Origin: Pogonophryne albipinna
Lineage: Eukaryota; Chordata; Actinopteri; Perciformes; Artedidraconidae
Direction: 5' to 3'
Assembly (NCBI GenBank): GCA_028583405.1
Contig: CM053256.1
Span: forward strand, 17,150,195-17,214,194
Length of the DNA stretch: 64,000 nucleotides
Numbering within the stretch: the first letter of the stretch is position 1; the number at the start of each line of letters is the position of its first letter. Shown one piece after another: positions 1 through 16,035 of the stretch. The translations under genes and the position numbers were made by a program. The notes below the pieces were generated by a model. That model was not told where the DNA came from. It saw nothing but the letters and a program-made list of their open reading frames with translations, and did no database searches.

Positions 1-126
1 AGTGTAAGTGTAAAGCCAATAAAGTGTGCGTGCCTGCTTTTGAACGTGTGTTTATGGCTGTGCACGTACATGTGGGTTTTTGCGTGTGTTTTGTGTACTG
101 CCCACATTTGCATGCATCTGCACAGT

Positions 127-1231
<1,105 letters not shown>

Positions 1232-1722
1232 GTATAAACTAGGAATGTAGGCTACCTGAATATCCGAATATTCGGTCGTTGGCCTACTATTCGGTTTTCA
1301 ATTTCGTTATTCGGATATTTTTTTTTTCCTAAATGTATGCTTTCAATAAAGGCGAATTGCCACATTCTTATACTTTTTAATTGCACTGTTAAAATGCGGA
1401 AATATATACAACCTCAGCTTGGGCGCCTGACATCACTTTCACTCACAGCATCACGACTGCGAATGTCACGCTTCACACACCTGAAAACAAAATGCCGAAG
1501 ACTTCAGCTGTGTGGGACCATTTTAAATTGGACGACGATACGACGAAGGCAGTGTGCCAAATATGCAATATGAAACTGGCCTACCACGGTGGCACAACCA
1601 GAGTTTCCGTTGGCCGGTAACTACCGGAATTTGACCGGTAAAATATGTTTAAGACCGGCAAATCGAAATCTCTCCGGTCAAAATGATTTCCCCTTAGCAC
1701 AATAACGCATCCGTTGCACCAC

Positions 1723-1795
1723 TTATGTGACAGACAAGTAGAGTATGTGACAGACAAGTAGAGTATGTGACAGACAAGTAGAGTATGTGACGGAA
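1723..1795. repeat. 20-bp tandem repeat
   Basis: About 3.5 copies of the unit GTATGTGACAGACAAGTAGA lie in tandem inside the nested hAT. The copies are nearly identical, suggesting recent expansion. Confidence 0.9.
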
Positions 1796-2164
1796 AAGAA
1801 TAGTCAATTCTACTGTCTATCATTTAATGTGGAGAAAGAGATGTCCTGTATGGGTTGATTGTGCGTTGATCTGTTGGTAATGCCTCGGGGTTCCGGTGGG
1901 CATGTAAACAAATGCACAATGCTGCGCTATACTTTGCGGCCTCACCCGGTTGCATAGCAACGCTTATTGTTTAGATGTCTTTTGATAAGCAGGTAGTCAT
2001 ATCATTAGCTAGAACTATTTAGATCTGATCGATATGGACATAAACGCGAGTGAATTCTAATATGACTGGAGAGAGAGATCAGCTGCTGGACGAGTCAACA
2101 CGCAGCTCTGCATGATCACCTGCAGCGGTGAGCTATGAGGGGCCATGTAGGGCAAAATTCAAAC

Positions 2165-2574
2165 TAACCTCGCACACACACACTACTGAAAACATCTGGC
2201 CTTGCACACACACTACTGAAATACTCACATTCACTACTGAACACCTCACACTACTGAAAACATCTGGCCTTGCACACACACTACTGAAATACTCTCACAT
2301 TCACTACTGAACACCTCACACACACACATACAACTGAAAATTAAAAGCCTCACACATACTACTGAAAATTAACCTCACATACACACTATTGAAATCCTCT
2401 CACCTTCACTACTGAACACCTCACACACACACACTACTGAAAACATCTGGCCTTGCACACACACACTACTGAAATACTCTCACCTTCACTACTGAACACC
2501 TCACACACACACACTACTGAAAACATCTGGCCTTGCACACACACTACTGAAATACTCTCACCTTCACTACTGAA

Positions 2575-2634
<60 letters not shown>

Positions 2635-2745
2635 CTGAAAACATCTGGCCTTGCACACACACAACTGAAATACTCTCACATTCACTACTGAACACCTCGC
2701 ACACACACTACTGAAAATTAACCTCACACACATGCAACTGAAAAC
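2165..2745. repeat. CACTACTGAA minisatellite with embedded CA tract
   Basis: CACACACTACTGAAA recurs in alternation with ACATCTGGCCTTG, TACTCTCACATTCA and ACACCTCA. This builds a higher-order unit of roughly 75 bp repeated several times. A pure AC tract lies at 2581-2632. Any reading frame here is low-complexity His/Thr and is not credible as protein. Confidence 0.92.
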
Positions 2746-3274
2746 ATTTTACTGAAAGGTTCAGTGAGCTGCATGAGACGGATACTGAAGGGCTGTCAGG
2801 AGAGGGAGAGAGCGCTCCGTTTATTATCCCTGTGTTATTATAAGTTACTGTACACTTTTGAATAATGTAGTTAATCTACTATAATTCGTTTGTTTAATAT
2901 CGAATCATATCAATTTGTTTTAAAGTTCAATAAATCACAAAGAAGACCTTTGACCGGCACTTTTCTCATTTTGTCCGGAAGATTTCAACTTTAACGGACA
3001 TAGAAGAGAACATTCTAAACTCTGGGCACAACATCTATGAAAAGTCACCTGAATGCTGTAAGTAGTAGCTTAGCTTAGCTGTTGTCCAGTTGCCATGATG
3101 AAGCTGCTTTATCCGCCGTTTAAACAGTAACGTTACACATGATAAAAAAGCGCGCCGAATATTCGCTGCTGATTACTACCCCCCGCACGCGCCGAATATC
3201 CGAATATTTGCTGCTGATTACTACCAATTATCCGGAGCCCGGAAAATGGTATTCGGGACAGCCCTAGTATAAAC

Positions 3275-4621
3275 CAACAGTTAATTGATTTAAAAAAAAA
3301 ATCATCATTCCCAACACATTTGTTTTCATCCTGTCAGCCCATTTACCACTTGTTCATAAAGAAAGATATATGACCAGTTGCTTTATCTAAATAAATATAT
3401 AGTTTTGTTTATTGAAACTTCCAGTGCTGTCCATACAATACTACTAATAATCAATAAAAACTGATAATTTGTACAAGATACAAAATAATAATGAAATCAA
3501 CATATAATTTAATAAAAAAATAAATAGGTAAAGAGATTTCTTAACAGATCTTAGCATAAATAGTGGATGGTGGCCAAAAAATACATTGTGCACAACATTA
3601 TCACATAATCTGAAGGTTCATCAAACACTCAGTTAAACAGGCACCACAACATGCATACATTGTTTTAAAACCTCACTGTATATATGTATATGTAACATAA
3701 TCTTTAAGCATCTTCACTTATTATCCAATACCTGTATCCCATATTTCAAAATATATTTCAACACCAATTCTGACAGTGGACAGACTGAACTGCATTTCTG
3801 TGCAATATCCACACAAGTACTGATGGCAGTTTGGTTGGACTGTATATTACTTCACAGACATCTGCACAATACATGGAATAACAAAGAGAAGAAGTGAATA
3901 TGTCTGAGATGTTTTATTCTGACATTTCACTCTCTCTCTCTCTCTCCACAGAGTGTTCCTCAGTGTATCTGTGAGCAGATAACAAATGAGGGTGCCAACT
4001 GGGCCACAAAATGCCGCAGAGATAATCTGCTATCAGTGAGCCTCACTGATCCCTGGGAAAAGAAATAGGGCTTAGAGGGCGTAGTGTCAACACCTTAGAT
4101 ATCGGTACATACTTAGCCCAGGAATCAAAGCTAAGGTGGCAGGGCCTGCTCACTGCTTAGCCTCATATCTCCACAACAGTGACTTACCCGTGCTACAAAC
4201 CAAAGTGTCTCTTGACTTTCAACCTTAGGAAGGCAGTGGCTACCATCTATACAAGTAAGGTGTTCCCAAGATTACAATACATTTGTGTTCATTTAAAAAT
4301 GTGTCCAAGATAAGAGTCTTATGTCCATACAATTGCATCATTGTGTGGCTCATTTTAAATGTAGATTCAAAGCCAGGCTTATTGGACTTTTGTTCTTTCT
4401 TTTATATTTGACCTTGTTATTTCAGTTGGCTTTTGTTGTGGCCAAAATCCAGTGACACACAAAACAGGATGTTGTATTTCTACAGCGAGCTTGAAAGGAA
4501 CATAAATACTTTGCATAATTAGTTTCTAATTATGCATAGTTTGCTCATTGAAGTGCCTCACATGGGAAGAGATCACGAAAAACCTTGAACTTTATATCCA
4601 TTTACAGAATAAATGGAACAT
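3275..4621. other. AT-rich unique non-coding DNA
   Basis: No coding potential, terminal repeats or tandem repeats are evident apart from a short CT run near 3930-3950. Confidence 0.45.
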
Positions 4622-4625
4622 TTAA

Positions 4626-5315
4626 AGGGGACCTATCATGCAAAATGCACTTTGTGATGTCTTTTATACATAAATATGTGCCCCCGGTGCGTCGGGGAAC
4701 TCACGCAGCGTCATAAAATAAAACCCTCTCTCTTTTCCTCCGTACCCAAATCTTTTTAAAACAGGGGTACAACGAGCGGATACAGATTTGCTGCCGATCT
4801 GACGTCAAATCGGCAGCGGACCCAGAGAAAATTGCTATCAGAAACAATGCCTGACGTGTTTTGGACGTAATCTCGTCTTTGTTTACATTAGCAAGCCTCA
4901 CTAACACTCAGAGCTAACCTGTACTGGAGAGCACATGTGTTTAAAAAGCAGGAAATAAAAAAAGGAACTCACCTTGTGATAAACCCGCAAGAGAAAAAGC
5001 ATTTGAGCTCCATACTGTTTCAGAAATAGTCTTTGATGTGGTTTAGAACAGGATGGCGTTTTATCACAGCAGAATGTAACTTTATCTCCGGTAGAATTCT
5101 GATCAGGCATTAGCTCCGCCTCCTCTTTTTTTTTTTTCAAGCTAAGGACCCAAAATCCACGTTTCTCTAACAGGGCTGCAAAAGAGGGGTATGAGCAGTG
5201 TGAGGCATGGCTACAATGGGTGAACTGTTTGGTATTTTAAGAAAAAAACTTCACAGACATGTTTGTAGGTATGGCCCTACATTATATGTTTCCAATATAG
5301 AACAATAGGTCCACT
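4626..5315. mobile_element. TTAA-flanked MITE, piggyBac-like
   Basis: The segment lies between two TTAA tetranucleotides (4622-4625 and 5316-5319). It begins AGGGGACCTATCATG and ends ATAGGTCCACT, so the ends are imperfect inverted repeats. TTAA duplications are characteristic of piggyBac transposons. There is no transposase. Its left end resembles that of the 28030-31407 element (AGGAGACATGTCATG), suggesting a related family. A 10-T run lies near 5127-5136. Confidence 0.65.
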
Positions 5316-5550
5316 TTAACAAAGACAGAAAGGATTGTGAGCAGGAAGAAATCCCATCCAACACGCTTCTCCCTTAATCCCAGTGCCCATTTCTTCTTTA
5401 TTTTTCAAACCATTTTTCATACTGATGTGTTTTACTGAATGTTGCTTTCTTACTTTTTAGTCAAATAATACGCTTTTCAAAACGTTGGCACCCTTGCTTG
5501 TGGATAATCGATTGGTGGAGTTTAAAGTGAGAAGGTGTCACCCTCTCAGC

Positions 5551-6638
5551 CAGTGGCGACTGGTCATTAGGGGCAGGTGGGGCACAGCCCCACCTAGTGT
5601 CAGCAGAAAGTATTAAAATAATGATTACAACAAAATGCAAAAAATAAATTAAAATATATATAAAATATATTTTAAGATCATGTTTAATCATCTGATTCGA
5701 GTGTACATTACTGTTTTAGTATGTGTTCTTCTAATTAGTGTCTACAGTGTGTGCCTATTGAGCTGTTTGTTTAGAGCCATGTGGGACAAAACCCGATCAT
5801 GCCCCTCCCTCTCACTGTCTAAGTGAACGGTGACTGTAAAAACTACACTGCGCATGCTCAGAGTATTTTCCTATTTAATGTGTGTGGCAAAAAATAATGA
5901 CCATAGGGGCATAGAGCTGCCATCCCCACCATACGTCATCTCACATCATTCAGAGCTGATTGGCTGTACGTGTGCCGTGAAAAGTGTGGTGTGTGAAGAG
6001 CAGGTGAAGAGGAGGAGAGAGACGTGTCCTAAAACCAGGAAGTAAGCTGCGCATGGCTTCCCTCCACAAAAAAGCAATGAGATTTCTCCATAGGATTTTA
6101 GAAAATAGCTCAAAATAAGATCTGTGGGAAACGTAGCTGTTAGATAAATGCGAGTTTTGTTCAGCCGGATAATATCCACATGTCTACCCTACTTTTATAA
6201 TTTTCGAATCATAAATCCATCATTTCGATTTATGATAGACTTTTGAAACTACAAGAAGATAAGGAGGACTTTTACAAAAAAGTAATAGAGATTTTTGTCC
6301 AGAAGGATAGGCAAATGGACTTCATCTTCAAGTCAAGGTAAGACCACCATTTTATTGAAAATGGGACCTTACTAAGAGAGAACAATTCAATATTTAAATG
6401 ATAAAATTACATTTTTTGGGTATCCTTCTGTTGAACTGTCTGTTTAAAATTAATTTAAGCATCAGACTAAAGAGGCTTTTGAAAATAATATAATATTTTG
6501 ATTTAGGTCAAAATATAATATTTATAAACCTGAAGAGTCAGTGCCAGTGCCTCGCCAGCCATGAACCTCACTGCAGAAGCTTATAGACATCTACGTTTTT
6601 TGTGCCCCACCACTTTTGTACATATAGAAACGCTACTG
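5551..6638. mobile_element. Non-autonomous hAT (CAGTGGCG ends)
   Basis: An exact 8-bp duplication CTCTCAGC flanks the element (5543-5550 and 6639-6646). It starts CAGTGGCGAC and ends GCTACTG. Subterminal GGGGCAGGTGGGGC at the left is mirrored by GTGCCCCACC at the right. No transposase exon was found. The CAGTGGCG end and GGGGC-rich subterminus link it to the 52755-55259 hAT. Confidence 0.85.
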
Positions 6639-6646
6639 CTCTCAGC

Positions 6647-9600
6647 ATTAAATGTAATTTTATCGAAACAAAGGGTGTTATGGCACTTTTGGGATCTTTT
6701 ACATACTGTATATGCAACTTCTACCATGAGCCTATCATAAGGTTTTCATGAGATTCTCTGCCTATCACTCATGTACTGTAGAGGTCAATGCAGATTACCT
6801 AAACATTTTAAATCTGCTTGTGGTATTATACCAAAACAGACATTCAAAGATGTTGGAGGTCTCCCATTAAACATTAACACAATATTGTTTTTGTTTTGCA
6901 AGTCAGTAAAGCAGGCACTATCCTTTCATTTTAAGAAATACCAATAAAATGCCAATTTCCATTACCTACCATACTTTTTTTTTTTTTATTGGTGGCTTAA
7001 GAAAAATATGTGTCAACATATAAAACATGATTTTTCCTTTAGAAGCTTTTCATTAGTCCTTTTGGTCTTAGTACAGTCAGTTCAAAATACCAAGAGAACC
7101 ATAGGAGTACAAAGAAGAGTTCAAACCTTCCCCTTACATCTGAAGTACAACTTGGTCCTGGATGTGAACGCGCTCAACCACCGACAGGCCGCCTGGTTTT
7201 ATAAGCTGGTGGTTTGAACCTGAACAAAGATCCCAAATATGAAATTCCCGTTGGCAATAAAACTTCTTTAGCCTTGTCCATCAAACCTTACCCAGATCCT
7301 ACTCATCCTCTGTCTCTTTATCATTCGTTCTTTCTGTTTAGGTCTGTCTGTCATGGCTTCCAGGTTCAAAGTGCAATCAAAAGTGGACAGTTCTCTTTTA
7401 ATTCCCCAACACATCTCCCGTGTTACGTCTTCTCAACATGAAACATGTTCGATGACTATAGTGTACAGTACATGTACATATCTAGTGAATACAGATGTAC
7501 AGCACAAACGTAAACACACCACAACGCCACCTTCACATAGTCCTCCACCAACTCCAAATTGCAGCCAGGCAGCTCAATCTTTAGAAGTTCTTCTAATCAA
7601 AGTGCAGCTGCGAGGCTAATCAAAGAGCCCTAAATAACTCCATCTCCCAACACAGGCCATAGGAGGATTAAAAATCCACTAGCCAGAACTGGGTGTCTTC
7701 GATCTGGGGGCCGCTAACGCCTAATGAGAACTCCCCAAAGCCCGAGATCACAGCTGAGCTGCTGGGCGCAGCATGCTGAGGCCCTCTTTAAATCCTAAAG
7801 AGATCCTATCAGGACCAGATGAAAATAGATATTGCCCTCTCTGAGTGTCAGATGATTAAAAGAATGGAAGAGGATTATAGAGTCCAGTTTGGATGTTAGT
7901 TCTAGGAGGGGGAAAATAAACTCACAGTGCTCCTGTATTTGTGTGTCTTTTACATGGCATTAAAGCCCTTACAGATAAGAGTAGTCGGAGACCAAGGGTG
8001 AATGTTAAAGCAGCGCTCCATTATGCAGACTTAGAAGACCTACAGTTGTTTACTTAGATCTTACAGGGATTACAGAGCTGTTTGCTGTAACTCTATCAAA
8101 CACACTGGCCTTTTGTTCCAGCACAAGGCTTGATGATGAGTTGTCTTTACTGAACTGCATTCTCTACATAATAACTGATTGCCCTGGACCTATGATAAGT
8201 GGATTATGACATTGGTATGCTGTGGACATTTAATAGTTTAAATCATAGGCTGGAAGCATTTGTTCGACACAGACATTTGTTAGTGTGATGCACAAAAATA
8301 CATGTGATGTCATATTGACTAATAGGGAGACAGTTGCCTGTTGATACAAATCAATTCTAATCAACCAAAATGACAATATTGATTGAGATTGTCTTACACA
8401 TTCAAACTGAACATATTAAAAACTGTGCTTTGACAGAAGCAAGCCCAAAGAATGTGCCTTGTCCTTTACAAAATTCACAATAATTAAGTTATAAAATGGA
8501 TTCACATTACCATACACATTTCACAATAAATGAATCGACATTGGAATCCCTAAGAGCGCTAAGAGTTTAAATTCATAGTTTGCCACATGAAATGGTGTCA
8601 ACATCGAATACAATTTCATCTACATGGGAAACTAACAATGTATACAAATTGTTTTAGCATGTCTAGAGTTATTTTAGCATGTCTAGAGTTATTTTATTTC
8701 TATTAATATTTTTACAAACTATAGAATCTATGGAAAGAAAGAAATCTGCATGTATTTTTGAATATCTATTCATACATATTCATATTTAAATTATTAGGAA
8801 TTTGACAATTAGTCAGTGATTTCTTCCTTTGCACTGACACATGCTGGCAACCTATCTGCTGTCGGTCTTCTCAGAGTGGAGGATCTGTATGCTCTAACTA
8901 GACCAACACAGATCTGACAAGGTTGTGTGCACCTGTCATGTCCCACTCTCCTATAACTTTAACATGTTCATGTCTGGGCCTGGCAGGTCATTATAATAAA
9001 TGAGGTGGGCTTAGTGGACAGCCATGCCTCGTTCCTCTTCCCTAATGGGAGCGAAGAAATCTGCAAACCCGTACTTTACATTGACTGATGCTGAAGGCTC
9101 AAAGAAACTAGTTAAAGTGGACAATTAGAGTTGTGGCGGGTGGGGTATATCTCCCCTGCCCAATCACATGAAATGTCCCTTGTTATTTTAATAATTCAGA
9201 CAGTGGCTAATTTCTACAGCTAGACTGTGTCAAGGTAATGTGCAGCTCACATGTCCTAGATGTGTCACTTTGAACTTGGTCGCTACAGCTTCTAAAGTAG
9301 CGCAGACAGGTTCCTGGCGGGGGAGACGGTGTGGACTTTCAATTAACTCAGGCATGGGGGACAAAATTGAGGGATAGGAAATGCAGGAGGAATAGCTAAA
9401 ATACCTTGTGTTGTATTGCACTGAATGGATTGTTTATACACACATGCTGCTCTGTCTTCTTTGATTGGACAGCAGCCTATTCTATGCTCAGCACTACCAC
9501 TCTCCACCAACAATATGTTGAATTGCACACATAGAAGGCATAACTCGTATGAAATGCTCTCCCTTTCTGGGGCATATTCTGCCCTCAGTGCTTACACAGC

Positions 9601-10764
9601 TCAACAACAGACCTACACACATAGCTTGATGCTCAAGTCTAAGGCTGTTAGACCCTCCACTCACATCTGAAGTGGCTTAGCACAAGTGCAAATCTCTCCA
9701 AACCAGACCCTGAGGACTCTATTTCATACTCCCAGCCCCTCTCTGCCTCTTCCTCTCCAATATGCCTGACCTAGACGTATGCGCTCCTTTCATCCACATT
9801 CCCATGGAAACTAATTTAGCCTAGCTAGAGGGAGAAGGCAGCCCTGGGTTCAATTGGCTGGATTTACACTTGAGATATTATTCATTACATTAGCTGCCAT
9901 GCTGATCTCTTGCTCGGTTGTTCTCCCTCTCTCCCTCCATTTCCCTATTTCTCTCTTTCATTGTCTGGTTGCAGGCTTCTCAATATATTCCCTATCTTAA
10001 AATTCATGGACTTCTCAATACGTACCTATATTTGGTTTTCTGCTATTGTTACCCAACCTGTCTTGTCGCCACATGGAAATTGCATTCTTGAATGTCGGGA
10101 GCAATATTTTCAAGGACAAATAAAAGCGATGGCACAAAACTACTGCATAACAAAGTAGCTTGTCATAGATTTATTTGAATGTATGCCAATGATCGTTACA
10201 AAATGCAAATATACTGTTTTTCTTACAAACAATAAATAAATATAAAATAAACAAGAATAATTGAATTGTCGCCGCTTATTAAGACAATTCAACATGGTAT
10301 CGAGACAATGTAAAAGTGTGGGGATGTGTTTATCTTCAAAAGCCAATGTGTGGTTATCAGTACCATGGAATGTAATGGCTAATTGTCCTTGCTATTGCAA
10401 ATGTTATGGTATTCAAGCCTATTATATAATTGCTTGCCAGAGCCTCCTGCCTGCAGTGAGCTGAACCATAATGAGCAGGCATGTGTGTACGTGTGTGTGC
10501 ATATCAAAGGAAATATAAGATTATTCTTATTCATATTTGTACTCAATCCTCATCCACTTCCTAATTCTCCACTAGCAGCATATTTAATTATGTGGCCTGT
10601 CTGTTGTTTGCCATCTGTCTAGAATCAGGATACACCATGTTAATAGACCTAACATGACTGGAAATTAAGCCATTATTCCGAAATGAGCATTAATATCTTC
10701 AGCAGCAAATAGCCTCGGGACAAGTAATGTAAGGGGGGTGGCAGACAATGATTAGAGTTTCATA
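6647..10764. other. Unique gene-free DNA
   Basis: No interspersed element or protein-like frame is recognised. A 22-bp direct duplication (TTTTAGCATGTCTAGAGTTA type) lies at 8653-8695. Some subsegments (about 7640-7900 and 8840-9060) have balanced composition and lack repeats. They could be conserved non-coding sequence, but conservation cannot be judged from one genome. Confidence 0.45.
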
Positions 10765-10766
10765 TA

Positions 10767-11582
10767 CACTGAACAAAAATATAAACGCAACACTTTTGTT
10801 TTTGCTCTCATTTTTCATGAGATGACCTCAAAGATCTAAAGCATTTTCTATATACACAAAATAACCATTTCTCTCAAATATTGTTCACAAATCTGAAAAA
10901 ATCTTTGACAGTGAGCACTTCTCCTTTGCCGAGATAATCCATCCCACCTCACGTGTGGCATATCAAGATGCTGATTAGACAGCATGATTATTGCACAGGT
11001 GTGCCTTAGGCTGGCCACAATAAAAGGCCACTCTGAAACGTGCAGTTTTGCTTTATTGGGGGGGTCTGGGGGGGTCCGAAAACCAGTCAGTATCTGGTGT
11101 GAGGGGTAGGGGTAGGGTTAAGGTTAGGGTAATGTTGTGAATCGAGTGGCCCATGGTGGTGGTGGGGTTATGGTATGGGCAGGCGTATGTTATGGACGAC
11201 GAACACAGGCCACTCGATTCACAACATTACCCTACCCCTACCCCTCACACCAGATACTGACTGGTTTTCGGACCCCCCCAGACCCCCCCAATAAAGCAAA
11301 ACTGCACGTTTCAGAGTGGCCTTTCATTGTGGCCAGCCTAAGGCACACCTGTGCAATAATCATGCTGTCTAATCAGCATCTTGATATGCCACACCTGTGA
11401 GGTGGGATGGATTATCTCGGCAAAGGAGAAGTGCTCACTATCACAGATTTTTTCAGATTTGTGAACAATATTTGAGAGAAATGGTTATTTTGTGTATATA
11501 GAAAATGTTTTAGATCTTTGAGTTCATCTCATGAAAAATGGGAGCAAAAACAAAAGTGTTGCGTTTATATTTTTGTTCAGTG
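10767..11582. mobile_element. Palindromic Tc1-type foldback element
   Basis: The element starts CACTGAACAAAAATATAAA, ends with the inverse, and is flanked by TA (10765-10766, 11583-11584), as for Tc1/mariner insertions. Both arms, about 390 bp each, derive from the 3' part of the Tc1-like family seen at 32330-33967. They include the segment reading CAGTATCTGGTGTGA and the C/G runs. The centre keeps a short transposase piece equivalent to 33163-33237. It cannot encode transposase and would have to be mobilised in trans. Confidence 0.9.
11137..11215 (+). pseudogene. Transposase fragment at the foldback centre
   Basis: The frame reads NRVAHGGGGVMVWAGVCYG, matching the region between the first and second catalytic Asp of the Tc1-like transposase at 33163-33237. 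It then runs into the inverted arm and loses homology. The fragment has no catalytic residues. Confidence 0.85.
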
Positions 11583-11584
11583 TA

Positions 11585-15827
<4,243 letters not shown>

Positions 15828-16035
15828 TATCCCAATATCACAAATGTTACAGGAGGCTTTACAGTTTATACAGAATATGAAACCCTCTGTCCTTACACCC
15901 TCACATCGGACAAGGAAAAACTACCAAAGAAACCTCACAGTAAACGGGGAAATAATGGAAGAAACCGGGGAGAGAAAAAGAGGAAGGGATCCTTCTCCCA
16001 GCATGAACAGATCTGCAATAGGTGTTGTGTGTGTG
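15828..16035 (-). mobile_element. LINE 3'-tail fragment
   Basis: Read on the + strand, the segment runs from CCCAATATCACAAATGTTAC through CCCTCACATCGGACAAGG to GGGATCCTTCTCCC. It matches, with divergence, the 3' tail of the minus-strand LINE at 38918-39180 and the tail at 29590-29944. It is a 5'-truncated copy of the same L2-type family and the most diverged of the three. Confidence 0.7.

Larger units (their letters stand above)
1599..3024. mobile_element. Nested non-autonomous hAT
   Basis: The insert starts CAGAGTTTCCG and ends AAACTCTG, giving an inverted terminal CAGAGTTT. It is flanked by an exact 8-bp duplication GGCACAAC (1591-1598 and 3025-3032). No transposase frame is present. The interior holds a short 20-bp tandem repeat and a long CACTACTGAA-type minisatellite. 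It lies inside the BED zinc-finger codons of the surrounding hAT, so it inserted later. Confidence 0.88.
1492..3057 (+). pseudogene. BED zinc-finger exon of a hAT transposase, split by insertion
   Basis: An ATG at 1492 opens a frame reading MPKTSAVWDHFKLDDD, then CQIC and YHGG. This is the start of a BED-type (ZBED) zinc finger with Cys-x2-Cys. The frame is cut at 1598 by a nested hAT with an 8-bp duplication GGCACAAC. Removing the insert and one duplication lets the frame resume at 3033 as TSMKSHLNA and meet a consensus splice donor GTAAGT at 3058. No DDE catalytic domain or dimerisation domain follows, so the transposase is a fragment. BED fingers bind DNA, typically the element's own subterminal repeats. 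Confidence 0.8.
1240..3266. mobile_element. hAT element with BED-finger exon, host of a nested hAT
   Basis: The segment is bounded by an exact 8-bp direct repeat GTATAAAC (1232-1239 and 3267-3274), the duplication length typical of hAT transposons. The ends are TAGG at the left and CCCTA at the right. Both subterminal regions carry the palindromic motif CCGAATATTCGG or its relatives. A second hAT (1599-3024) sits inside, so this element itself accounts for only about 600 bp. It is therefore an internally deleted derivative that keeps just the first coding exon of a BED-finger transposase. Confidence 0.85.

Noticed and set aside
2165..2745. CRISPR-like regular repeats
   Set aside because: Units are tandem and variable without unique spacers, and the sequence is eukaryotic.
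11100..11250. TTAGGG-like sequence as an interstitial telomere
   Set aside because: Only a few imperfect units, confined to the arms of a palindromic transposon.
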